Source: an uncultured Gemmatimonadales bacterium (GTDB lineage: Bacteria > Gemmatimonadota > Gemmatimonadetes > Longimicrobiales > Gaopeijiaceae). Taken from it: a DNA stretch of 5,466 bases. A program made the translations under genes and the position numbers. Below the pieces are notes generated by a model. The model had not been told where the DNA came from and did not search any database. It saw only the letters and a program-made list of their open reading frames with translations. This document shows positions 1 through 5,466 of the stretch, piece by piece; position 1 is the stretch's first letter, and the number at the start of each line of letters is the position of its first letter. The stretch lies in NCBI GenBank assembly GCA_937983085.1, contig CALJKZ010000154.1, positions 1 to 5,466 of the forward strand, read 5' to 3'.

Positions 1-1575
1 CCCGCCGCGTGTGGACTTGTGAGCAGCGCCGATCGAGCATTTGCCCGCCATGTCCGTCCACGTCGGCACGCCCAGCTTGAGCACATGGTACTTGTCGGCC
101 AGACTGACCTTGTAGGGGCTGCGATGTCGAGCGCCGATGCGCATGTAGTAGCGGACGAAGATCCTGCTTTGCCTGCCGAAGCGCGGCTCCGGCATGAAGA
201 TGAAGCTGTTTGCGGCGGCCGTGCCATTCTGGCCTCCTTCGACGCCGTCGGCGATTCCTCCCGCCTTGTCCATCTTGACCTTGAGTGCCCCGATGCCAGG
301 TGCCAGCGGCTCGAAGTTCTCACCGCGGTAGCTGCTGGGCACGATGTCGGCACCGCCCGCCTCCCAGGATCCAACCCACTTGCCTAGGCCCGCATGCGGC
401 AGCTTCGTGGTGTCCGGAGTACCTCCCCAAAGTGCGGGATCGTAGGCGCGTTGCTCCTCCATGTTGACAGCGCCGCCGCTGTAGAAGTAGTCGGCACGCA
501 CCGAGCCGTCGTTGTATCGATGCTGGCCGATGACGGACGGGTGGCCACTCAGCCCGGCGTCCAGCGGGTAGGCGTCGGCCACTCCCCGCTGAACCGGATC
601 CGCATTGAGCGGCGGGTCGGCAAGGAAGAACTGTAGAACCGGATTGCTGCCATCCCAGTGCTGGGTGACACGGAAGCGCAGCGTAGCGGTGCGCACAGCC
701 TTGATTGGCCTGTCGAACTCGAGAGCGGCGGGAAGCTGCAGTTCCTTTGCCGCGCCTTGCGGCGCCGTCAGGCCCGGCGAGAGCAGCGCGGAGACCCTGC
801 ATGCCAGGGTGGCGGCGGTACCGTCCACGTAGACGACATCGATCGCAGGCCGCCACTCGGCGGTGTCGTTGAACCGCCCAGCCACAATGCGGGGCGCTGT
901 GGACGTAGGAGCACGCCGCACGATCCAGGCGTTCCAGCGACCTGCAGACTCGACGCGTTGGACCGCAGCGGTCACATCGGCGATGTAGTCGGCCCCAGCA
1001 CTCGATCCGGATGCGGCGTTTGTGAGGACGCTAGCATACGGGCGGCTACCCATAGACACGCCATCGGCGTCGATCCAATCGCCACCAGCGTTCCGCCAGC
1101 GCCAGCCGGAGCTGTAGTCGACGTAATCGCGATGCGGTCCAACGGTGTCGAGGTTTAGATCAGAGCCACCCGCAATGCGTGCCGGTTCTTTGGCCTTGAT
1201 GATGCTGCTGAAGAGGTAGGCCTGCGTCGACCGATAGGCGCCGGGAACCCCGGGCGGCGGCAAAGTCGGTGCGGGTGCGGGCGAAGGTGCAGGAGCTGGC
1301 GCTGGGCTTGGTGCAGGCGCGGGCGCGGGCGCGGGCGAAGGTGCGGGACTTGGCGCCGGCGCAGGCGCGGGGCCCTGCGCACCGCCAGTCGGTTGCTCGG
1401 ACGCATCAGCCTCTGAGCCTCCGCAACCAGTACAACCGGCCGCCACAAGTCCCGCTGCAGCCATTGCCAGCCCGCGTAACGTCTGGCGGCGGTCGATTGT
1501 GGTCTCCGAACCCACAGCAATGGATTCGTTCGGAATGCGCTTATGTTCGGGCGATGTTGGTTGAGGCAAGGTCAT
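1..1575 (-). CDS. Exported linker protein with DNRLRE-like and possible polysaccharide-lyase-like domains, C-terminus outside window
   Basis: An uninterrupted frame of 525 codons runs from ATG 1575 off the left edge. Seen in order: a cytoplasmic-type leader; a twin-arginine-like motif DRRQTLRG (28-35); a hydrophobic stretch MAAAGLVAAG ending at Cys48, which fits a lipoprotein signal; a Pro/Ala/Ser linker (69-103); then a beta-rich domain. Residues 196-250 (ADYIADVTAAVQ, GRWNAWIVRR, AEWRPAIDVVYVDG) recall DNRLRE-type carbohydrate-binding sandwiches. Residues 293-320 (AVRTATLRFRVTQHW) may continue it. From 457, SFIFMPEPRFGRQSRIFVRY followed by YMRIG recalls concanavalin-A-like polysaccharide lyases, but the catalytic part is missing, so the function is inference. 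AGGAG directly abuts ATG 1575, while TTG 1569 sits 6 bases after it, so the real start may be TTG; the protein is nearly unchanged. Its place behind a flippase suggests it binds or trims the exported polymer. Confidence 0.8.
   Translation of the reverse strand, partial: MTLPQPTSPEHKRIPNESIAVGSETTIDRRQTLRGLAMAAAGLVAAGCTGCGGSEADASEQPTGGAQGPAPAPAPSPAPSPAPAPAPAPSPAPAPAPSPAPAPTLPPPGVPGAYRSTQAYLFSSIIKAKEPARIAGGSDLNLDTVGPHRDYVDYSSGWRWRNAGGDWIDADGVSMGSRPYASVLTNAASGSSAGADYIADVTAAVQRVESAGRWNAWIVRRAPTSTAPRIVAGRFNDTAEWRPAIDVVYVDGTAATLACRVSALLSPGLTAPQGAAKELQLPAALEFDRPIKAVRTATLRFRVTQHWDGSNPVLQFFLADPPLNADPVQRGVADAYPLDAGLSGHPSVIGQHRYNDGSVRADYFYSGGAVNMEEQRAYDPALWGGTPDTTKLPHAGLGKWVGSWEAGGADIVPSSYRGENFEPLAPGIGALKVKMDKAGGIADGVEGGQNGTAAANSFIFMPEPRFGRQSRIFVRYYMRIGARHRSPYKVSLADKYHVLKLGVPTWTDMAGKCSIGAAHKSTRGG
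1267..1371 (-). repeat. Degenerate repeat encoding the Pro/Ala/Ser linker
   Basis: Thirty-five codons alternate Pro with Ala or Ser (P69 to P103 of the secreted protein). At DNA level the array is imperfect: the 14-base string gcgggcgaaggtgc occurs at 1277-1290 and again at 1331-1344, 54 bp apart. It resembles the linker of the propeller gene at the other end of the window in composition but lacks that gene's exact 30-bp periodicity. It spaces the anchored N-terminus from the beta-rich domain. Confidence 0.85.
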
Positions 1576-1580
1576 CTCCT
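1575..1580 (-). promoter_or_regulatory. Ribosome binding site that decides between ATG 1575 and TTG 1569
   Basis: On the minus strand AGGAG ends at 1576, directly against ATG 1575-1573. The spacing to that ATG is zero, whereas the spacing to the in-frame TTG at 1569-1567 is six bases, which is near optimal. Initiation at TTG would remove only two residues ahead of the twin-arginine signal. Confidence 0.5.
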
Positions 1581-1760
1581 GGAGACGCTGCAAGAAATAG
1601 GGACACCTCAGCCTTCAAGAACACCCGCGCATGCGCTCAAAGTGCGACTCGCTACGGGATCAAAGAGACCTTCGAGGGAGGGAAGACCCCTATTCTCTAC
1701 GGATGTCGGCACCTCGACAGCCGGACTTATGCCCGATACCGAATCAGTTGTGAGCGAACG
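1576..1760. other. Intergenic gap between flippase and secreted lyase-like gene
   Basis: This 185-bp stretch has no supportable gene. An in-frame TGA at 1617-1615 limits the next gene from extending upstream by more than 13 codons. I see no convincing -35/-10 pair, and an imperfect stem at 1701-1722 (TGTCG/CGACA core, 6-base loop) lacks a T-run. There is a 10-bp palindrome, gcgcatgcgc, at 1627-1636. The gap is longer than the one before the flippase, so a separate promoter for the downstream gene is possible but not shown. Confidence 0.5.
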
Positions 1761-3233
1761 CTACATAGACCCGGACGTAGGGCCCGAGCCTCTCCAGCGG
1801 CGAATCAACCGCTCGGCGACTTCAGTCAAGTCGATCCATAGCGGATGCTTCTGAGCGAACAGCCCCGCGACCCATACTGACGAAGCCACAATTGACGCAG
1901 CGGTAGCCCAGATCACAAAGTTGGACTCGTCCGGAGGCAACCACACGGACACGACCGCCAACGGAACGGCCGTTGCTACGCTGAGCCATAAGCTACTTCG
2001 GCAAGCGGCCATCATGCCTCCGAGCTTCAGTCCGATCGCGCGCTTCAAGTGCCACTGAGAGAGGGCTGCCCCTGCTCCCGCCGCCGCCACCAGCCCCCAG
2101 CAAGCCCCTTGCAATCCATATGGGATGGCCGCCGTCAGCCCTAACACCTGCATCGCTACGATTTGCATCTGCAACGCATTGGCGCGTCGAGCGTCGCCGC
2201 GTGCAAGCAGCGCTTCGCGCGACATGGCATGAATCAGTTCGATCGCCATTGCCAGACAGAGAATCTGTGCCAACGCCACTGCTTCAAGCCACTGGGCGCC
2301 GTAGATCAAGCGAACCGCGGGAAAGGCTAGAACTGCCATCACCGCAAGGAAGGGCCAGCCCACCGCAGTCACCAGTGTTGTGCTTCTCAGATAGGCATGC
2401 ATCAACGCTCCCGACTCACGATCGCTCCGAGCAAAGTATGGTAGTCATACCTTCATTACCGAGCGAAGTACCAGCCGATTGAAGATCTCAACCAGTCCAT
2501 TGGCGCGACTGAAGATGCCCACGTCAGCTGGCCCGCCCGATTTGCCAATGATGAGTTCAGGCGCTCCCTTGCCGAGTCTGGCAAAGATGTAGATGCCAGT
2601 AGCGAACTTTCCAAAGTTGAAGACCTCGCTCAAGCCAGCTAGTGAGGGCGAACTTGGAAATCCAGCCGGACGAAACCACGCCGCAGCCAAGACGGAGACA
2701 ATGATTCCGGCAAGCGATGACCAAGCCAAACTCATGTAGCCCCAGCCGGCATGTGCGAGGCCAACGGCGACAATGAAGGCCATCACGCTTGACAGTGCGT
2801 TCGCGATGACGATGGGCTTGTAGTTGAGCTCACGGCGAAACCAGGCCATCGTTACTGCCCCAAAGGGCACGAACACGAAGTTCAGCGCCAAGACCCACAT
2901 CACATTGCGGACACCAGCATCCTCATAGAACGACCCTGCCAAGGGGCCAATCACCGCAAGCAGTGCCGCCATCAGCCATGAAACGATGATGTTCATCGCC
3001 AGGGCGGCACGGATACGGCGGTCGTTGAGTTCACGTTCCTGAATCATGTACTCGGCAACGCCGAAGTCCCGGAACGTGCTCGCCAGCGACGAGAATACGG
3101 CGGCGATAGCGAACACACCAACCTCGGACGGCGTGAGCAACCGCGACACGATGACCGTGCTCGCCAGTTGAAGGGCGACACCGAGATAGCTGTCGAGCAT
3201 CGACAGCAGGAACGACTTGCGAACGGCGCTCAA
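1761..3233 (-). pseudogene. Wzx/PST-type oligosaccharide flippase, interrupted by an in-frame TGA
   Basis: One frame of 490 codons with a single internal TGA at codon 263 (2447-2445). The total length fits the MOP-superfamily polysaccharide transporters, which flip undecaprenyl-linked repeat units across the inner membrane. The N-terminal half opens with RKSFLLSMLDSYLGVALQLA and SRLLTPSEVGVFAIA, typical of this family, and shows about six hydrophobic segments (about 14-34, 38-55, 78-100, 113-133, 143-165, 168-188), then VGIFSRANGLVEIFNRL. After the TGA the frame continues LPYFARSDRESGAL and then the C-terminal membrane half, ending in a basic tail. The start is TTG at 3233: GAGG lies 10 bases upstream, an in-frame TGA precedes it, and no better start exists before the first membrane segment. 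It follows the TPR gene by 34 bp, so cotranscription is likely. As written the N-terminal product has only half the helices and should not transport; a separate C-terminal start at ATG 2404 is possible. Confidence 0.88.
2445..2447 (-). other. In-frame opal codon (TGA) within the flippase gene
   Basis: The codons around it read GTA ATG AAG GTA TGA CTA CCA TAC TTT GCT. The flippase frame is intact before and after, with no base gained or lost. The stop sits in the loop between the two membrane halves, just ahead of an LPYFA motif. Confidence 0.9.
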
Positions 3234-3258
3234 CCCGTAACCGCCTCAACACGCCAAG

Positions 3259-3277
3259 AGCGCAGCTTCACTGCGCT
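3259..3277 (-). terminator. Hairpin spanning the TPR gene stop codon
   Basis: On the minus strand AGCGCAG (3277-3271) and CTGCGCT (3265-3259) form a perfect 7-bp stem with the 5-base loop TGAAG. The loop holds the TGA stop of the TPR gene (3270-3268). Only CTTGG follows, with no T-run, so strong intrinsic termination is not expected. It lies in the 34-bp gap before the flippase and could weaken read-through, stabilise the mRNA or affect coupling. Structure is seen; function is inferred. Confidence 0.35.
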
Positions 3278-3933
3278 TGTTGGGCGGCGCTCGCGCTGCT
3301 ACTGGGTTTCGGGCTCTTAACGCCCAGATCGGAAAGCGCACCTAGAAGCCTAGGCTGCCCGGGGACCTGGGACAGTCCTGCTCGCAACACGTCGATGGCC
3401 GCTTGGCGACGGCCGATCCTGGCATTGACCCTGGCAATTTCTAAGTATGCAGGCCAGTAGTCGGGCTTGGTCTGCCGTGACTTCTCGAAGTGCTCGATAG
3501 CAAGTGCAGCTCGACCCAAAATCGCATGGTACTGCCCGATGCGCAAGAGGATCTCTGGCGTCAGCGGGAAGTCACGTGCCGCATGCTGCAGGACGTAGTA
3601 GTTGTCGGCGATGGCGACATCCAGGAGGTGTGCACGCTGCCGCGGCGATACGCCTGCGCGCATTGCACGGTTCGCGTTCACGAGTGCCCAGCAATAGTGG
3701 TGTAGCGCCCAGAATGTGTCGCCCATTCTGGCAATCCAGGGAACCTGCCCCGGAGAGGGCCCCTCCCGGAAGCCCCCGCGCGCCAGTTCAAACGACTGGG
3801 TATAGGGACAGTACTCTGGCAGCAGGGCTACCTAGCCGGGGGTGATGTTTTCTGGCTTGCCGACGGCCGAGCCCGCAATGACAAGGCATAGCCCGAAGAC
3901 ACACATCGAACGTCTGATGGCAGGCAGATTCAT
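3268..3933 (-). pseudogene. Signal-peptide TPR protein of an exopolysaccharide locus, interrupted by an in-frame TAG
   Basis: Reading from ATG 3933 gives 221 codons in one frame with a single internal stop, TAG, at codon 34 (3834-3832). Residues 1-25 look like a Sec signal peptide: a basic stretch (AIRR), a hydrophobic core (MCVFGLCLVIAG) and a possible AVG cleavage site. After the stop the same frame continues with VALLPEYCPYTQ, then MGDTFWALHHYCWALVNANR from codon 70, then helical TPR-like repeats around codons 115-190 (IGQYHAILGRAALAIEHF and AYLEIARVNARIGRRQAAID), and a Ser/Ala/Gln-rich tail. The LPEYC and HHYCW segments resemble TPR proteins I associate with Burkholderiales exopolysaccharide clusters. 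A TPR scaffold in polymer assembly is the inferred role. The frame is also open upstream to ATG 4074, which overlaps the propeller stop as ATGA, but those 47 residues do not look like part of the family. No good ribosome binding site precedes 3933. A shorter product could start at ATG 3726, without signal peptide. Confidence 0.75.
3832..3834 (-). other. In-frame amber codon (TAG) within the TPR gene
   Basis: The codons around the stop read ACC CCC GGC TAG GTA GCC CTG CTG CCA. Signal-peptide sequence lies before it and conserved-looking TPR-protein sequence after it, in the same frame. One base change from GAG, CAG or AAG would create it; homologue alignment would show which residue belongs here. 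Confidence 0.9.
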
Positions 3934-4042
3934 GGCGAAGATACACACAGTAGGCGCCGCCACGAGCCGAAGGCCCAACGGCAAAGGCCCGACAAGCGCA
4001 TCGTAGCAGCGCGGGTTGGCGATTCCGACAGCTACCCCACGA

Positions 4043-4060
4043 GCGAGCGACGAGGCTCGC
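4043..4060 (-). other. Small inverted repeat just after the propeller gene
   Basis: A perfect 6-bp stem (GCGAGC and GCTCGC on the minus strand) encloses a 6-base loop, starting 11 bases after the propeller stop codon. No run of T follows, so it does not qualify as a standard intrinsic terminator. It could protect the 3' end of the mRNA or be a chance palindrome in GC-rich DNA. Confidence 0.3.
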
Positions 4061-4070
4061 ACCTTGAACT

Positions 4071-5466
4071 TCATGCCACTCGACAGACCTCAGGATAGCC
4101 CGTCGTCGACGAGACGCGCATCAGGCATCGGGCCATACCCTTCACGAAGAGCTGACACCGGTGATAGGTGCCGTTTCCGGACGTCGACAAGGCCTCTGCA
4201 CCAGCCACCCGCTCCGACGTCCAGGTGTTTCCGTCTAACCCTGTCAACCTGAACAGCCCGCCGCCAGCCACGTTGCTCTGCACCCAGATGCAGTTCCCCC
4301 AATGGTCGTAGGTCCCTCCTGCCGCGAAGAAGTGCGTCGCCACGCTCCTGTCGCGCCAGTTTGCCGAGTCATTGAACATCAGGTGCGAACCGTCGCTTGA
4401 GGTGATCGTGATCGCGTCGTGGAACCGCCCCCAGCCCGTCCGGTCGCCCGAGTCGAAGCCCTGCCCCATACGGCATCGCGCATTGATCCCACCTGACAGG
4501 ACGACAAACTCTCGTCGCTGCGGCATGCGAACCATCATCTTGTTGTCGTAGACGATGTTAGTCCCCGACGAGAAACTGCCAGCAAATGCGCCTCGGCTGT
4601 TGCTGTTCCAGATGGTCGGCGTTCGCGTTGTCGGCCTAAGGTCCCAATGGCGATAGTGGAAGTTCGCCCGGGCGTGGAGCACATTCCAGCCATCCGAAAC
4701 GCAGATCTTGTACGAGAGGTCGACAGGACTGTCGCCGTTGTAGTAGGGCGTGTCGTACGAACCCGTATCCAGATCGATGATTCCTACCGTGTGCGCAAAC
4801 ATCAAGATCGCGCCGCGCCGGTTGCCCACGATGTTCGACGGGATCCAGACCAGCGAGTCATACGTGTGCGATGCGGGAGCCGTCCCGTCAGCTAGTGGCG
4901 CCCGGCCACCGACGCCCTGCATGCCTGCGACGAACACACCGCGGCTGGCATCCCAGTATTGGGCCGCCGACGAAGGAGATCGCCCGACGATTGTGCTGAA
5001 TGCCATGGTGTCCGCCTCAAGCGCGTACACGCCGTTCTCGCAGAAGTGCGAGTCCGCGTGACCGCCGCCCGAGACAAACATCTTCTGGTCAACATAGTCC
5101 CAAGCCGCCCCGCACCAGGCATTGACAATGCTTGGTGACCCGTCAGGCTGACCCAGGAACGTCGGGTAGCGCGGCCGTGGAACGATGTCATCAAGGCGAT
5201 TGGTCTGCGCATGAACCCACCGGTTCAAGGGCAGTTGCTCGAAGTCGGAAATCAGCACTTTTCCGGCGGCATCCGTGTTTGGCAGCCAGTTCGTGCCCAA
5301 CCATCGCAGAGCGGGCCCCGGTGTAGGCGCGGTCGACGGTCGCGGAGGGAGTTGCGGCGGGGGAGGCGGAGGCACCGGCACACTGGGCGACGGCGCTGGA
5401 GCGGGCGACGGCGCGGGCGACGGCGCTGGAGCGGGCGACGGCGCGGGCGACGGCGCAGGGGCGGGC
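4071..5466 (-). CDS. Exported kelch/galactose-oxidase-like beta-propeller protein, N-terminus outside window
   Basis: The frame is open from the right edge to a TGA at 4073-4071, so the 465 codons seen are only the C-terminal part. GTG 5381 lies inside the Pro-rich linker and is not a credible start. Seen in order: a Pro/Ala/Ser linker, a run of prolines (PVPPPPPP), then about 410 residues of propeller-like sequence. Kelch-style signatures include NAWCGAAWDYVDQKMFVSGGGH followed by a NGVYALEADT strand, AQYWDASRGVFVAGMQG, and FVVLSGGIN near the middle. Eight cysteines are visible, which suits a disulfide-bonded exported protein. By family knowledge such propellers bind or oxidise carbohydrates; no galactose-oxidase copper site can be assigned by eye, so enzymatic activity is not claimed. 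A signal or lipoprotein sequence is expected upstream of the linker. The gene leads into a TPR and flippase pair, which suggests a role in surface polysaccharide. The exact subfamily is unsure. Confidence 0.8.
   Translation of the reverse strand, partial: PAPAPSPAPSPAPAPSPAPSPAPAPSPSVPVPPPPPPQLPPRPSTAPTPGPALRWLGTNWLPNTDAAGKVLISDFEQLPLNRWVHAQTNRLDDIVPRPRYPTFLGQPDGSPSIVNAWCGAAWDYVDQKMFVSGGGHADSHFCENGVYALEADTMAFSTIVGRSPSSAAQYWDASRGVFVAGMQGVGGRAPLADGTAPASHTYDSLVWIPSNIVGNRRGAILMFAHTVGIIDLDTGSYDTPYYNGDSPVDLSYKICVSDGWNVLHARANFHYRHWDLRPTTRTPTIWNSNSRGAFAGSFSSGTNIVYDNKMMVRMPQRREFVVLSGGINARCRMGQGFDSGDRTGWGRFHDAITITSSDGSHLMFNDSANWRDRSVATHFFAAGGTYDHWGNCIWVQSNVAGGGLFRLTGLDGNTWTSERVAGAEALSTSGNGTYHRCQLFVKGMARCLMRVSSTTGYPEVCRVA
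5385..5466 (-). repeat. 30-bp tandem repeat encoding the Pro/Ala/Ser linker
   Basis: On the + strand a 30-bp unit beginning cggcgctggagcgggcgacg at 5391 is repeated exactly at 5421. A third partial copy starts at 5451 and differs at two positions (t to a, a to g) before the window ends. The last six bases of the unit also precede the first copy, at 5385-5390. On the coding strand each unit is ten codons reading APSPAPSPAP. The array probably continues beyond the right edge. It serves as a flexible, extended linker between the export signal and the propeller. Confidence 0.9.

Noticed and set aside
19..1158. Several plus-strand frames of 75-166 codons over the left third
   Set aside because: They are antisense to the continuous minus-strand secreted-protein frame, have Arg/Ala/Gly-rich shadow composition and no recognisable domain.
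1155..1520. Minus-strand Arg/Pro-rich frame of 121 codons
   Set aside because: It is the shifted reading of the signal and Pro/Ala/Ser linker of the gene at 1575-1.
1269..1854. Plus-strand frames across the linker and the 1576-1760 gap
   Set aside because: The N-terminal part is the antisense of the linker repeat and the rest shows no family-like sequence or ribosome binding site.
2420..2447. Selenocysteine insertion at the flippase TGA
   Set aside because: The sequence after TGA gives only a 4-bp GCTC/GAGC pairing with a large loop, unlike a bacterial SECIS hairpin, and flippases have no known selenocysteine.
3832..3834. Pyrrolysine or amber recoding in the TPR gene
   Set aside because: There is no supporting machinery in the window and no methylamine methyltransferase context; a nonsense mutation is simpler.
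3934..4070. Promoter upstream of the TPR gene
   Set aside because: Possible boxes such as TTGGGC and TACTGT have wrong spacing (20 bases) and poor match; not supportable by eye.
4892..5212. Minus-strand 106-codon frame inside the propeller gene
   Set aside because: It overlaps a well-supported domain in another frame and has low-complexity shadow composition.
5381..5466. GC-rich repeats read as a CRISPR array or origin iterons
   Set aside because: Copies are directly adjacent without spacers, are a multiple of three, and encode a Pro/Ala/Ser linker in the frame of the propeller gene.

Overview
This window looks like part of an exopolysaccharide or cell-surface polysaccharide locus from a high-GC proteobacterium. 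A betaproteobacterium of the Burkholderiales type is the best guess, from the high GC, the style of the secreted proteins and a flippase/TPR gene pair. That assignment is inference; no marker gene is present. Every gene I can support lies on the minus strand, so the locus reads from the right edge to the left. I found no tRNA, rRNA, CRISPR array, insertion sequence or phage gene.

Layout in transcription order: (1) 5466-4071, the C-terminal part of an exported kelch/galactose-oxidase-like beta-propeller protein. It begins inside a Pro/Ala/Ser linker encoded by a 30-bp tandem repeat, and its true start is outside the window. (2) 4070-3934, a short intergenic stretch with one small hairpin. (3) 3933-3268, a signal-peptide TPR protein whose frame is cut by one in-frame TAG at 3834-3832. 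(4) 3233-1761, a Wzx/PST-type oligosaccharide flippase whose frame is cut by one in-frame TGA at 2447-2445. (5) 1760-1576, a non-coding gap with no convincing promoter. (6) 1575-1, a large secreted protein with a twin-arginine/lipobox-like signal, a Pro/Ala/Ser linker, a DNRLRE-like beta-sandwich region and the start of a possible lyase-like domain. It has no stop within the window and runs off the left edge.

The flippase would move lipid-linked repeat units across the inner membrane. The TPR protein and the two linker-bearing exported proteins would act outside the cytoplasm, on assembly, binding or trimming of the polymer. No glycosyltransferase, polymerase or export porin is inside the window, so the polymer's nature is unknown.

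The most striking observation is that two consecutive genes each carry exactly one nonsense codon, of different kinds (TAG and TGA), while the reading frame and family-like protein sequence continue uninterrupted on both sides. This points to recent gene decay, sequence error or, less likely, readthrough or re-initiation.
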